A DNA stretch of 64,000 nt from Bedellia somnulentella. Taxonomy: Eukaryota; Arthropoda; Insecta; Lepidoptera; Bedelliidae. Below are positions 48,613 through 59,724 of this stretch, in pieces (positions within the stretch are counted from its first letter, which is position 1; the number at the start of each line of letters is the position of its first letter). Location: positions 1,178,001 to 1,242,000 of the forward strand of contig OY755198.1 of assembly GCA_963576735.1 (NCBI GenBank), read 5' to 3'. The notes below the pieces were generated by a model. That model was not told the origin of the DNA. It was given only the letters and a program-made list of their open reading frames with translations, and did not search any database. The position numbers and the translations under genes were made by a program.

Positions 48613-48856
48613 ACATACATACATACATATACTCACGGCTATAAATCCCTAGAAGGGGTAGCCTGAGCTACGGAATTAGAGATTCCTCAGCCACTTTTGG
48701 AAAGTTGAGTGGGGAAAAGATGGCAAAGTAAAAGTTATTGGTGATGGTCTCCAACCGCATCGCCCAAAAATCCCTTAAAAGCCCCAATACCGTTAGTCGC
48801 CTCTTACGTACACCCATCGGTGGAAACGGGGTAGTGCTATTCTAAGCCGACACTAC
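48613..48856 (-). mobile_element. SINE-A copy nested in an old SINE-B
   Basis: ACATACATACATACATATAC to AGCCGACACTAC, flanked by ACTTAGTCAT (48603-48612 and 48857-48866), a word that belongs to the interrupted SINE-B. Confidence 0.93.
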
Positions 48857-48935
48857 ACTTAGTCATGTGACATTGTAATCGTACAAAACGGCGATAAGCC
48901 TGCCCCCTATCACGTGAGTAAATTTTCCCAACCTC
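48857..48935 (+). mobile_element. SINE-B old copy, right part
   Basis: CTTAGTCATGTGACATTGTA, AAAACGGCGATAAGCCTGCC and CCTATCACGTGAGTAAATTT; 3' hairpin missing. Confidence 0.78.
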
Positions 48936-48949
48936 TGCCATTTGTAATA

Positions 48950-49113
48950 GGAGATTGAGGCTTTTAAGTAATTTTTGGGCGATGCTGTTGGAGACCATCA
49001 CCAAAATCCTTTATTGTATAATCTGTCCCCTCTCAATTTCCAAAAGTGTGAGGAATTCCTTATTTTTCAGCTATCCTTTCTAGGAATTTAAGAACATGAG
49101 TAGATGTATGTGT
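48950..49113 (+). mobile_element. SINE-A copy, old, head missing
   Basis: GGCTTTTAAGTAATTTTTGG, GGCGATGCTGTTGGAGACC and CTATCCTTTCTAGGAATTTA; tail GTAGATGTATGTGTG. Confidence 0.75.
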
Positions 49114-49164
49114 GTATTTATGTATTAAATATACACATACATATACTCAGCCCAACATAGGCAG

Positions 49165-49315
49165 CCCTGGAGGCCTAGCACGAGTGTTATTTACGTTACA
49201 CTCACGGTAAGAATGAGATAAAATATATGATACTATAAAAGTGCGAAAGAGATGCCTGTTTTCTGTTCTGGAGAACGCGTTATCTAGTTAAAAAGTCGCT
49301 CGTATTAGCAAGGCC
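49165..49315. mobile_element. Decayed relative of the GGGCAAGCACGAG MITE
   Basis: CCTAGCACGAGTGTTATTTACG, AGAATGAGATAAAATATATG, CGCGTTATCTAGTT and GCTCGTATTAGCAAGGC line up with 54341-54472 at reduced identity. Confidence 0.55.
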
Positions 49316-49532
49316 GGGCATTCGTAATGTTCCATTTATTAATTAGCGTCAAATCATATCTGTGTATTTCGCTAATAGCTCAGGCTAAGAAATCTAGACC
49401 AATGACAGGGAAAGTGACAAGTCGCCAATTCAAATGAAACATTTATGTATACTAATGCGAAGCTGCCATCATAGATAAATGATATATTTGACATATCTGG
49501 CTGCCCATCGAAGGTTTACTTTAGTGATAGAA

Positions 49533-49873
49533 TACATACATATACTCACGGCCATAAGTCTCAAAAAGGGGTAGCCAGAGCTTTAAAATAAAATATGATA
49601 AAGTAATTTTCGGACGCTGAATATACTTAACATAAGCATAAAAAACTGACAACAGAGTGGTATATGCCATACCCGGGATTTGAACCCTAATCGTCTGCAC
49701 GATAAGCGGTGTTCTACCCAAACTACAAGATGGTAGAAATAAAGTATCGTTGGTGATGGGTCTCCAACCGCATCGTCCAAAAATCACTTAAAAAAGCCCC
49801 ATACCCTTAGTCGCCTCTTACGACACCCGTAGGTAGAAAAGGGTAGTGACATTTAAAGCCGGCACTACACGGC
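49533..49873 (-). mobile_element. SINE-A copy interrupted by a tRNA-like insert
   Basis: Tail half 49533-49590 and head half 49727-49873 (GTAGAAATAAAGTATCGTTG to GGCACTACACGGC). The intervening segment is a tRNA-like SINE head (next entry). Confidence 0.85.
49591..49726 (-). repeat. tRNA-like insert in SINE-A
   Basis: On the minus strand it reads TAGTTTGGGTAGAACACCGC, TTATCGTGCAGACGATTAGG and GGTTCAAATCCCGGG, like a SINE-B-type tRNA head. The body that follows (GTATGGCATATACCACTCTG) is different. It is probably a third tRNA-headed family. Confidence 0.65.
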
Positions 49874-50385
49874 AAATATTCAAAATATTCAATAAGGAAT
49901 CTTCTCCCGTGCACTATGAAAGTGCTTGAACTATCGACGTTACATAATTGAGGTCATCGAACTTACCTCTAACCACTAATGGTGGTTCCCGCTTGAGGCT
50001 GCGGTAATCTTTGTCTTTACAACAATACACACCAAACTATTATGGTTATGGATGTCACGAAATATAGAAAATAATAGAAAACACTCTTTATTTCTTTATT
50101 GCACATCACATTAGAAATATTTAGAAAAAATTTGGTGGTCTAACAAATGAACGAAAAGTGAATTATCCAGACATCTTTGTTTCCCAAAAAAAAAACAAGT
50201 CTCGCAAGATTTTTAACCGTAAAAAGTGGTTAGATGATGTACTACTAAGTCAGTTATTAATTTATTCAGTCCCTACTAAAAGATTTTCTATCTTAAGTTG
50301 TTATGTAAATAGCGATCTATTGCAATCATATTTTTTTTTGGACAAATCATTTGACAAGACACGATGTAAATACAGGTAATACATA

Positions 50386-50758
50386 ACATAAACATATAAC
50401 ATAACATAAACGTTCACGCCGAATATCCCCGAAGGGGTTGGCAGAGGTACTAATACTTCTGAACATCAAGTGACAAAGTCACTTGATGTTCAGAGTACCC
50501 ACGTTTTGCATGGACAGTGTACTCACGTGATAGGAGGCAGGCCTATCGCCGTTTTGTACGAATACACTGTCACATGACTAAGTACAACTCAGCCATGTGG
50601 GTTTCCTCACGATGTTTTCCCTCACCGTTAACAGCCATGATAAATTAACCACACATATGTCTTTAGAAAAGAAAAATTGGTGTAGGCCCGACCCAGGATT
50701 TGAACACTAGTCGTTTGCACGATAACCGAGTGTTCTACCCACTGGGCTATCACGGTTG
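50386..50758 (-). mobile_element. SINE-B copy, full length, 9-bp TSD
   Basis: From ATAACATAAACGTTCACGCC to ACTGGGCTATCACGGTTGC, flanked by TAATACATA (50377-50385 and 50763-50771). A CATCAAGTGACAAAGTCACT variant is internal. Confidence 0.94.
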
Positions 50759-50759
50759 C

Positions 50760-51480
50760 TAATAATACATACTGCGAGTATATCAAATCAGATGATTTAC
50801 TGCGAATAAAAGTTTTAATGTAGGTTTACCCAAAAATTTATGGGTGTGTTCGAAACTCTCCCATTTACTCTCGACAAACAAAGATGACAGAACTGCCTTT
50901 TTAAACAATGCATTGCGAAATCTCCAGCGATAAAAATCTTAACTCCAAAAATAATTTTAAATCACGCTTGTACAGAGTGCCGCACTGCCTCCGTTTCAAA
51001 ATTACTCAAGTAAGCTTTCATTAGTTCAAGAACTTCATTATTAAGCTTAAAAACATAATAATATTTTTATCAATGTCTTATCTGAATCTTATGCATACCG
51101 CTTTAAGTAGCCACCATAATTCAAGTTCCGGAGCTTATAGTTCGTGACCCCATGGCGGCCATTTTGAACTGGCGCGAACCGGATAGGAGACAAGTTGGAA
51201 ACTGCACTCATGACATCTCCAAGGAAAGTGAAACGCGCGGGTCAACGCATAGATTAAATAGTTAAGATTAGAGGCGCCAATGGTTTTTTTTTGAGATTTC
51301 TTCTTTAACCTTTTGAGATAAACCAAGTACTTAAAATATGTCTTGTCCTTTATTGTATGTTTCTTCTGAAGTTCTGCTAGTTACGAATTAAAATATAAAA
51401 CTCAACCTAGTATCGTTAGAAAAATAACTAAAAAGTTTTATAAAGATAAGTTTTCACATATGATAAATAGTTATGTCGTA
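50760..51480. other. Intergenic DNA, no gene recognised
   Basis: A segment at 51120-51260 with GACCCCATGGCGGCCATTTT is GC-richer and might be regulatory or a repeat; no exon boundaries fit around it. Confidence 0.35.
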
Positions 51481-51641
51481 TTTCTTCCGGAGGGTCGCAT
51501 TTAAGGGATTTTTGGGCGATGTGGTTGGAGACTCTTATCTTTTCCCCACGCAACTTCCAAAAGTGGCTGAGGAATTTTTAATTCCCTAGCTCTGACTACC
51601 CCTTCTAGGGATTTATAGCCGTGAGTATATGTATGTATGTA
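51481..51641 (+). mobile_element. SINE-A copy, internal and head deletions
   Basis: TTTCTTCCGGAGGGTCGCAT, GGGCGATGTGGTTGGAGAC and GCCGTGAGTATATGTATGTA. Confidence 0.82.
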
Positions 51642-51649
51642 AGAATGTT

Positions 51650-52440
51650 ATATCGTTTCTTATTCTTAAGTAATTTTATACGATTTAGTTGGAAACCCAT
51701 CACCAAAGACCTTATATTTTCCCCTTTCAAGTTCAATAATGAGCTTAATATGTTTCAATTAGGTATTTGTGACTTTTAAAATGTAGCCCAAAAGTAAATT
51801 GATATACTTTTATTCACATATGACTCCAGTAAATTTATAATAAATGATTTATTATCCGTAAAATTAACTCTGAACTAAGTACCATAATGACTTGAATATT
51901 AGCGAATCAGCAATTTTAGCCAATTTTTAAGAGTTTCTAGTAATAATTACGATGTAACCGTAGGTGATTGATTTCCAAACACATTGCCGATAGCGTAAAA
52001 GTTAGTCACTATTAAGACTAAAATATTCCTTTCTTCTTCGGCAATATATGTACGTCTCGACGAGTCCGCGTGTGCACGACATCTATTACATATCCATGAT
52101 ATATCAGTTAAACGCTTATAATGACACAGCAATTACGCCATTTACAAGATAACGCCACTCTGAGGTAATTTAATAACACGTATCTGCGCTCGCTTACTCT
52201 ATGCCGGCTCATCTTTACTTAAAGCCCAGAGTCGCCGCTCAAACCAAACAAAACTTTCACTCACACTAATGAAAAGGCATGACTTTCTAACAACGATTAA
52301 AATTATTTAAAATATTCTTGACATTCATAACTATGTAGTAGACGGTTTCATTTAGCTAAGTTCATTAGTGGCTGTCTTAATAATACGCTCTGAGAGATGC
52401 GGGAATAGCACAAACATATTACTACCTTATATCCGTGGAT
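51650..52440. other. AT-rich DNA, no gene recognised
   Basis: No coding exon, transposon end or RNA gene seen, apart from a trace of SINE-A-like text (GATTTAGTTGGAAACCCATC) near 51681. Confidence 0.4.
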
Positions 52441-52467
52441 GTTGTCAGATGAAATATTTTAGGGTAG

Positions 52468-52563
52468 TGATGGGGCTTACGGATGTTGTAAGAGGCGACT
52501 TAAGGTATTAGGGCTTTTTAAATTATTTTTGGGTGACGCGGTTGGATGCTCATCAGCAAGAAT
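52468..52563 (+). mobile_element. Old SINE-A copy, left part (interrupted)
   Basis: GTTGTAAGAGGCGACTTAAG, GGGTGACGCGGTTGGATGC and CATCAGCAAG; resumes at 52838. Confidence 0.8.
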
Positions 52564-52575
52564 AAATATTTTATA

Positions 52576-52825
52576 CATACATACATACATATACTCACGG
52601 CTATAAATCCCTAGAAGGGGTGGCCAGAGCTAAGGAATTAGAAATTCCTCAGCCACATTAGGAAAATTGCGTGGGGAAAGGATGGTAAAGTAAAGGTTTG
52701 TTGGTGATGGGTCTCCAGCCGCATCGCCCAAAAAATCCTTAAAAGCCCCAAAACCGTTAGTCGCCTCTTACGTACACCCATCGGTAGGAACGGGGTAGTG
52801 CTATTCTAAGCCGACACTACACGGC
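52576..52825 (-). mobile_element. SINE-A copy nested in an older SINE-A, 12-bp TSD
   Basis: CATACATACATACATATACT to GACACTACACGGC. AAATATTTTATA flanks at 52564-52575 and 52826-52837. Confidence 0.95.
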
Positions 52826-52837
52826 AAATATTTTATA

Positions 52838-52932
52838 ATCCTTACCTTACTCAACTTCCAAAACTGGCATAAGAATTTCTGATTCTTAAAGTTTTGACTA
52901 CCACGTTTTGGTATTTTAGCTGTGAGTATATG
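52838..52932 (+). mobile_element. Old SINE-A copy, right part
   Basis: CTTACTCAACTTCCAAAACTG, ATTTCTGATTCTTAAAG and AGCTGTGAGTATATG complete the copy begun at 52468. Confidence 0.8.
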
Positions 52933-53015
52933 TTAAACTATCCACACATCCATGCAAAACGTGGACACATTGAACACCAGGTGACAAACACTTCACACGA
53001 TAGTCAGAAGTTTAA
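52933..53015 (+). mobile_element. SINE-B fragment, decayed
   Basis: CCATGCAAAACGTGGACACA, TTGAACACCAGGTGACAAAC and CGATAGTCAGAAGT. Confidence 0.65.
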
Positions 53016-54120
53016 GACATGTTAAGTATGGGGCTTTTTAAGTAATGTACGGCGATGCAGTAGAAAACCCTTCACCAGCTCAACCAATATAGTGCTCTTA
53101 AATATTTGATTTTTCTAAAAGCTCTAGTCACTCGTTTTTTGGGATATATAGCAGTGAGTATAAGACAGAAGACTAATAAATACAATTGTATGAACATAAG
53201 GCTTCCCATCTCCCATCCGCCGCCCGCCCCGTCTCGCAGCTTTTGAGTGAAAATTATTGTCATAGGACTTTTTCCATAATTTTCTAGGAATATTTCTTTT
53301 TACTCTCCTTCGCTAAAATTGCTTCAAAAAGTTTTAAAACAGTAACCCAACGTAATGGTTATCCCAATTCAAAGGCTAACTTTCTTAATTGGCTTTACTA
53401 TATTTTAGTAACTCTATATGAAACTTAATTAAATGAAAGAGTTTTATAACACTTACCCATCAAATGAGTTGGTTTCCTTTTTAAATCCTTTACTCTAATA
53501 CTACTTGACCTTTTGAAAGGGCAATTTTGAAGAGGTTTCTCTTTCAAACTGAAGAGAATAAAAACCCATTTTTAAAGGGTTTTCTAAAGGGATTTCTCTG
53601 TGATTGGATTACCTATCTTTGGGGTAATTTAGCGGCTCAATATATTTGGTAAAACCACCGCTATAAAATCTTAGGTCCCCGCTTTTAGTCTCTTTATCAA
53701 CAAAGATTAAAAATGTTAATGGAATTTCATTCACAATCAAAACCGCGGGAAAATACATAACCTCAAAATGTGACGCAACTCATCTTCCAATATTCACCTG
53801 CCAAGGTCAACCAAGATGGCGGCATCTGGAAGTGAAAGCACATGTGTTGTATGACTGAAAACAGGTTCTAGCTTTCACCTTTTCGTACGACAAACATATT
53901 CCGAGTTATGCATATGTTAACACTTTCGTGTTACGTCTGTATGTGTTGAAAAGGTGTTGAAATAAATGAAATAACATACGGTTTCCTGAATTACAGGATC
54001 TTTGTTCGAGTCCAATGTTGCGGTGTACTTAGAGTCCCATCAAATTATGTATTTTAAAAAAAATTGCATAGACTGAGAATATATAAAGTTTTGCACATTC
54101 ACAGGTATATACTTTTAATT
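53015..54120. other. Mostly unique AT-rich DNA
   Basis: A SINE-A trace (GTATGGGGCTTTTTAAGTAA) lies near 53027. 53450-53700 and 53740-53880 are somewhat GC-richer but contain no frame I can support. Confidence 0.35.
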
Positions 54121-54124
54121 TAGA

Positions 54125-54215
54125 AGAAGATAGGGCTTCATACTTCGTACGCCTGCCTTTTTGAGCACATTCGCTATTTTTTGGTCCAATTGAGTCCACA
54201 CAGATGCTCAAGACA
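54125..54215 (-). mobile_element. RTE-like LINE fragment
   Basis: CTTCATACTTCGTACGCCTG, CCTTTTTGAGCACATTCGC and TTGGTCCAATTGAGTCCAC. Confidence 0.68.
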
Positions 54216-54340
54216 AACCTTAAAAGAGTGATGTGGCCGTAGTCCCTTACGCTGGCGTAGTATGGGTTAGCAGACTTACTAGACAGACATACTATTACTG
54301 TGTGATAGTAGCCGAGTCTAACGCTGCAACATTTAATGTA

Positions 54341-54472
54341 GGGCAAGCACGAGCGCTATTTTATCGACACGATAACGGTTAGAATGAGATGGCAGTATAC
54401 GATACTGAGTAAGTGCGTAAGAGATGGTTGCTTTATCCCACGCGATAACTAGTTTACACGGCTCGTGCTTGC
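54341..54472. mobile_element. MITE, second GGGCAAGCACGAG copy
   Basis: Near-identical to 7293-7421 in reverse orientation. The left end GGGCAAGCACGAGC is complete; the right end GCTCGTGCTTGC lacks the last two bases. Confidence 0.82.
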
Positions 54473-54794
54473 TTCAGGATTATGTGTCGAAAAATTTACA
54501 GATAGACCACGAACGTAGTTTACTCATCTGATATTATCTTCTTCTACTAAGTGTATAAAATTTTAGTTGTCCTTATTTTAGGTCACAGTATTTGTTACTA
54601 TATTCTCTAAAAAGGCTTGAACGATTCGCTACAAATTTATAAGGAATTTATACAGTGGGCGTGACAATAGGATGTAGAATAGTTTTTAACCTATTTTTCT
54701 CCTAACTTAAAAGAAAACTTACATGCTCATTTTTATTGTGTTATACAAAATTTCTATGAAATAATATAACAAGTGGGGAAAAAATGAAATATAA

Positions 54795-54940
54795 TAGTTT
54801 TTAATAAATAAAGAATAAATAAAGGAAAGAAAAATTTCGACACAGGCGGGAAACAAAAAAAAAATTTCTTTCCTTTATTTATTCTTTATTTATTAGTAAT
54901 AATCCCCACATGAGGTTTTCATGAACAAAAAGATTAAAAT
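54795..54940. mobile_element. Element T, palindromic copy without tRNA core
   Basis: AATAAAGAATAAATAAAGGA and AAGAAAAATTTCGACACAGG run into a complementary arm TTTCTTTCCTTTATTTATTC, then CCCCACATGAGGTTTTCATG. The tRNA-like part is reduced to GACACAGGCGGGAA. Confidence 0.72.
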
Positions 54941-54954
54941 TATATAATAGTTTT

Positions 54955-55078
54955 TGCTGTTGGGTCTCCAACCGCATCGCCCTAAATCACTTAAAAAGCC
55001 CTGATAACCTCGGTCGCTTCATAGATCACCCATGGGAAGCAATGGGGTAGTTACATTCTAAGCCGACACTACACAGCA
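54955..55078 (-). mobile_element. SINE-A head half
   Basis: TGTTGGGTCTCCAACCGCAT to CGACACTACACAGC; the tail half is missing and replaced by AT-rich DNA. Confidence 0.8.
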
Positions 55079-55189
55079 TATTGTGTTATATTATAATATA
55101 ATGTCGTAAAGTCATACTTTATTTACTCGAAATCCAATCCTTAATTTGAACTGAACTGAACATCTCAATTACATAACATAAGATTGCCG

Positions 55190-55370
55190 CCAAAACTCAA
55201 GGCGCGGAACAAATGTCAACCTGCTTTGTCATTGACACCTGTCATCCCACATTCTTGAAGTGAAAGTTTTTTTTGTTCGGCCGCGAGAGTTGGATCCGAC
55301 GTTAAACATCCTGGAAATATCAACTTATGAAATAACTTTGTTGGTAAAGAAAATATGACTCATGTACACG
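55190..55370 (+). promoter_or_regulatory. Possible gene 5' region (weak)
   Basis: GACACCTGTCATCCCACATT followed by TCGGCCGCGAGAGTTGGATC and CTTTGTTG|GTAAAG looks like an insect transcription start region with an untranslated first exon and donor. No core promoter motif is certain and no coding exon can be tied to it. Confidence 0.2.
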
Positions 55371-55379
55371 TTTGCCGTG

Positions 55380-56740
55380 AAAAGCTGATGAGTATTAAAT
55401 GGAGAGTGTTTTTCTCATGTTCGTACTTCGATTGTGCAATATTCTATTTTAATTTGAATATCTACCTAGACCAAACAAGGTGTCTTAAGTTATGTCATAA
55501 ATTAAAAATATGATTAAATAAATGCCTTAGTCGCACTCTTTTGTGCAAGAATGCATAAAGAATGTGTCGGCAAGACTGTGACTTTTTTAGTATGTGACCT
55601 GCAATAAGTAGGTACATTTGAATGTGAATTTAAGAAATTAATGAAACAAACGGTTCCCTAAATTAAATAATGTTATTTTAATATTGCGTAAATGTATAAG
55701 ACTAACTAATGCCGTATATCCCCGAAAGGGTTAGCCGAGTGAGATACTAATTCTTCTAAACATCACCTGGTAATGTTATAAGACTTTTCCAACAATCAAT
55801 CAAACACAAACAATTATTTATTTTATCAGTTTATCAATATTCTAACTTATTTTATATTTTTCTTGTTATTTATGCCAATTTCTCTTCGTTATGCCTTATG
55901 TGGTTTAGTAGGGGGTAATGAAGAGTTTCGCATTGTAATTGTAAGCAAAGATTGGATCACTTGCGAGTTTTAAGCGGTTTCATGAATCTAAAAAAAAATT
56001 AAAAGCAACTTTATGTATTTTGACAAGGCCCATTACTTTTTCATTTTATAGTATAGATAAGTAATAAGTTTGTCTACTCAAAATTACAACTTTCTAGACC
56101 AAATAGCCCGCGAGCTATGTCGTGAACAGACAGATAGACAGACAGGCGGGACATAGTTAAATTATAAAGGTTCCTTGTCAAATACGGAAGTATAGAGTGA
56201 TTCAAGTTGATAGTTTTAGTATTTATCGTTGTTAGGGATGTTAAGTATTACTTATTTAACAACCTCTACTTTTTAACTAAATGGGAAGCAAAAATTATAC
56301 TTATTTTGTACCATTAAAAAAATCCATACTTTGAGAAGTGCATTTGAAAAAAGTTGGAGTTGAAATTACAGACAGGCATTAAGTTTATTATGATTAAGTT
56401 ATGGTTGCTGGTCTAGTGCCAGTCCACCCTGATCGAAGCCTACTAAGACTTCAAAGAAAGCTAGCAAGGTTATGGCATATCTTTTTTACTTACTAGAGTA
56501 GAGTACTCTCGTAGAGTAATAATGGTAGGCTATCTTCCAAAACGACATTAAACTCGGCATTTTATCGCATCCTTTTGTGTCTTTTACGTGAAACAAAGCG
56601 TCCATGATTACTGAAAAAGAAAGTTGAAACTATAGCCGACTTACGCGATTGTATATTTGAACGACTGTCCCGCAAAGCTTTTCACCTGTTTGGCACTTTC
56701 CGACTTCCTTGTGTTCCCTAATTAATAAAAACACCTTGCA
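55380..56740. other. AT-rich DNA with minor repeat traces
   Basis: 55706-55778 is a SINE-B 3' relic, and 55990-56190 resembles a decayed dispersed repeat (AACAGACAGATAGACAGACA, AAGGTTCCTTGTCAAATACG). No gene seen. Confidence 0.4.
55706..55778 (-). mobile_element. SINE-B 3' relic
   Basis: AATGCCGTATATCCCCGAAA, GGGTTAGCCGAG, TACTAATTCTTCTAAACATC; the rest is missing. Confidence 0.7.
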
Positions 56741-56743
56741 CTG

Positions 56744-56887
56744 GTAGCATGAGGCTTGCGAGAGCGCGTATCTTATATGAGATGTGTTAAAGTGAGAGTG
56801 AGATACTGGCAGATTTTGTGCTCATACAAAATCTGTCAGTATCTCAGTTCTCACATGACATACTCGCTCTCACACGCCTCTTGCTAC
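56744..56887. mobile_element. Hairpin element, 144 bp
   Basis: The arms fold over the full length: GTAGCATGAGGC pairs with GCCTCTTGCTAC, GCGAGAGCG with CGCTCTC, and GAGATACTGGCAGATTTTGT with ACAAAATCTGTCAGTATCTC around a loop of a few bases. Bulges are scattered. It could be a MITE or a small-RNA precursor; nothing distinguishes these here. Confidence 0.72.
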
Positions 56888-57211
56888 GGGGGTTGGAGGA
56901 CACACAGACAGAATGAACAGGTTGAAGCCGCAATTACTCAAAATTTTGGGGCCTTCTAAGAATCATTTTGTGAAACCTTGCAAACATTGCAAAGATTATG
57001 TTTATTTATTAATTTTTGCTTGTATTTTTTTTTTTGTGCATGCGATCCTTATAATCCATTATTAATGTGCTGTGTGTATAATATATAAAATGTTGCATGA
57101 ATGCTTTCAAATAATCATGACGCAAAAAGGTCCGTCAATTGACTTTGCAGATAACCGATTAGTAGTTTTTATGAATAGCGTATTTGTTTGTTTTAATCAA
57201 ACGTTTATTTT

Positions 57212-57602
57212 GCAACCGTAATATTACAAGGTGCAACCGTGATAGCCCAGTGGGTAGAACACTCGTTTATCGTGCAAACGACTAGTGTTCAAATCCTGGG
57301 TCGGGCCTACACCAATTTGTCTTTTCTAAAGACATATGTGTGGTTAATTTGTCATGGTTGTTAACGGTGAGGGAAAACATCGTGAGGAAACCCACATGGC
57401 TGAGTTGTACTTAGTCATGTGACAGTGTATTCGTACAAAAACGGCGATAGGCCTACCCCCTATCACGTGAGTACACTGTCTATGCAAAACGTGGGTACTC
57501 TGAACGCCAGGTGACAAAGTCACGTGATGTTCAGAAGTATTAGTACCTCTGCCAACCCCTTCGGGGATATTCGGCGTGAACGTTTATGTTATGTTATGTT
57601 AT
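57212..57602 (+). mobile_element. SINE-B copy with extra 5' bases, 9-bp TSD
   Basis: Full-length SINE-B (57233-57602) preceded by GCAACCGTAATATTACAAGGT, which itself begins like a SINE-B head. GTTTATTTT flanks the whole at 57203-57211 and 57603-57611, so the extra 21 bases entered with the insertion. Confidence 0.9.
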
Positions 57603-57712
57603 GTTTATTTTCTCTTAATTAATTAGTACTTTATTTGTTACAGGTGCCGAGAGAGATGCTGGTAAAAAGCAGTTTTAATTATTTTATACAATATGTTATT
57701 AACAGACATCAA

Positions 57713-57870
57713 ACATACATATATTCACGCAATTATTTACTATCGTAGGGGTAGATTTATCGATAGCCACTTTGTACAATTCTGGCAAACCTCTCTAGTT
57801 TCACCTACACTTGTCCTTGTGTCCTTTTATTATTCAGACTTCGGACGAGTGCCCTTTTTGAGCGCATTTT
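57713..57870 (-). mobile_element. RTE-like LINE 3' fragment, diverged
   Basis: CATACATATATTCACGCAAT, GTAGGGGTAGATTTATCGAT, TCTGGCAAACCTCTCTAGTT and TGCCCTTTTTGAGCGCATTT. Confidence 0.78.
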
Positions 57871-57871
57871 T

Positions 57872-58110
57872 AACCGACTTCAAAAAAAGGAGTGTTCTCA
57901 ATTCGACCGTATTTTTTTTATGTTTGTTCGCCGATTATTTTGCCATTTATGAACCGATTTTGATTATTATTTTTTTGTTCGAAAGAAGATACTCCCAGAT
58001 TGGTACCATGATGAGGATATCAGGGTCTGATGATGTAATCCTGGAGCAATCGAGGAGAACCCTCAAATTTTATAGGCAAATGTACCGCGTTTTACATATT
58101 TTCTGAACTG
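57872..58110 (+). repeat. Dispersed repeat starting AACCGACTTCAAAAAA
   Basis: AACCGACTTCAAAAAAAGGA, then ATTCGACCGTATTTTTTTTA and TATGAACCGATTTTGATTAT: a phrase I associate with a very common lepidopteran interspersed repeat. It begins directly after an RTE fragment. Related text forms part of the tandem array at 7800-8510. Confidence 0.6.
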
Positions 58111-58292
58111 ATATTGGCATTTGCTTCTGAAAATCATATTGTTATGCTGCTGAGCTGATGATGGAAGGTGTAGGTCCTCAATCACTAGGAGTTAGGAAAC
58201 AGTTCTTTTAACATTCTATACAGATTTATACTCCTATTCGTAGCTTTTACGAAGAGAAGTACAGGTTCACTAAACATTTCTTTTGTTATGTT

Positions 58293-58973
58293 ATTACATA
58301 CATACATACATACATATTCTCACGCCGTTAGTTCCCATTGGGGTAGGCAGAGACTATCGATCGCCACTTTGTACGATCCTGGCAAACCTCTCTAGCTTCA
58401 TTCACATCCATCAATCTTTTCATACATGCTCTTTTATTCTTCGTACTTCAGACACCTGCCTTTTTGAGCACATTTTCTATTTGATCTAAATGTGTCCTCC
58501 GAGGTCGTCCTCTACTAACATTACCTTCCACATTGGCTCTATAGATCTCTTTCACCACTTTACTGTCATCCATCCTCTCTATGTGCCCAAACCATCTCAA
58601 CATTCCTTTTTCTATCTTTCTTACAATATCATCTTTTACACCACACCTTTCACGAATCACATCATTCCTCACACGATGACATAACCTTACATTACAAACT
58701 TTTCTGAGGGATCTCATTTCTACTGCATTCACTCTGCTTTCATGTTTCTTCTGCCACACCCAACATTCACTGCCATACATAAGCGTAGGAACGAGGACAG
58801 CATCATGCACAGCCATTCGGGCCTTTTCGGACACCGATTGACTAGACATGAGACTATCCAGTGCTCCATTTACCGCATTACCCTTTTTTACTCTTCTTTC
58901 AATGTCTTCATCACACTTTCCATCCCTAGTAAACAAACTTCCCAGATATACAAACTCTTTCACTTGTTCCACT
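58293..58973 (-). mobile_element. RTE-like LINE, 5'-truncated copy, about 680 bp
   Basis: Full 3' end with a (CATA)n tail, short UTR and the C-terminal coding part to about 58973, where homology stops at CTTTCTACTG. Confidence 0.92.
58448..58973 (-). pseudogene. RTE-like LINE ORF C-terminal fragment
   Basis: Open for 174 codons from EQVKEFVYLGSLFTRDGKCD through GSECWVWQKKHESRVNAVE and LRWFGHIERMDDSK to HLDQIENVLKKAGV. It is nearly identical to the same region of 34136-35410. The final part after KKAGV is broken by an early stop, and the catalytic palm is absent. Confidence 0.88.
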
Positions 58974-59204
58974 TTCTACTGTACCGTACTGTACTCTACA
59001 TTATAGTAATAATAATTAGTATTAGCAATAAGACCCCCAAATTTGTGCTTTTATTTAAGAAATAATCTGTGTAAAATGTTTTAACTGTGATGCACAACAA
59101 GGAGTTTTCTACGAGTATTCTATTTTAATACATAAAGCGCTTTTGAAGATGAAATAGATAAACTATTTTTAGTGTTATTTATTTCAAAACGAATACCATA
59201 TAAC

Positions 59205-59445
59205 ATACATACATATACATACATACATATACATACATACATATACTCACGCCGTTAATTCCCATTGGGGTAGGCAGAGACTATCGATCGCCACTTCGTA
59301 CGATCCTGGCAAACCTCTCTTGCTTCGTCTACATCCATCAATCTTTTCACACATGCTCTTTTATTCTTCATACTTCGGACGCCTGCCTTTTTGAGCACAC
59401 TTTCAATTTGGTCAAAGTGTGTCTTTCGAGGCCGTCCTCTATATT
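59205..59445 (-). mobile_element. RTE-like LINE 3' fragment
   Basis: CATACATACATATACTCACG, CCGTTAATTCCCATTGGGGT and the coding stretch to TGTCTTTCGAGGCCGTCCTC. The tail is expanded into three TACATACATACATA blocks. Confidence 0.88.
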
Positions 59446-59724
59446 ATATTATATTACATTATTATAAATTACATTATATTACATTATTATACATACATAC
59501 CATATAACAGACCAAGTTTTTGACCACAACACCACGTAAGGAGTCCTTATGGGATAATCTCAAGCAGACAAATATTGTAAAGGGCTTATGCCTTCGCGTG
59601 TAGTCGATTACGTTCTTCGTACTCTTACATCACATCCGTTTTGATCGTGAGAATATGATGTTACATAATTTTTTTCTGAATGAGTTTGGAGATTTTTGAG
59701 ACAGGACTTTAAATAATTAATTTT

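Noticed and set aside
50158..50379. 73-codon plus-strand frame
   Set aside because: Lysine/serine-rich, AT-driven composition, no splice signals or homology cues; length within chance expectation for AT-rich DNA.
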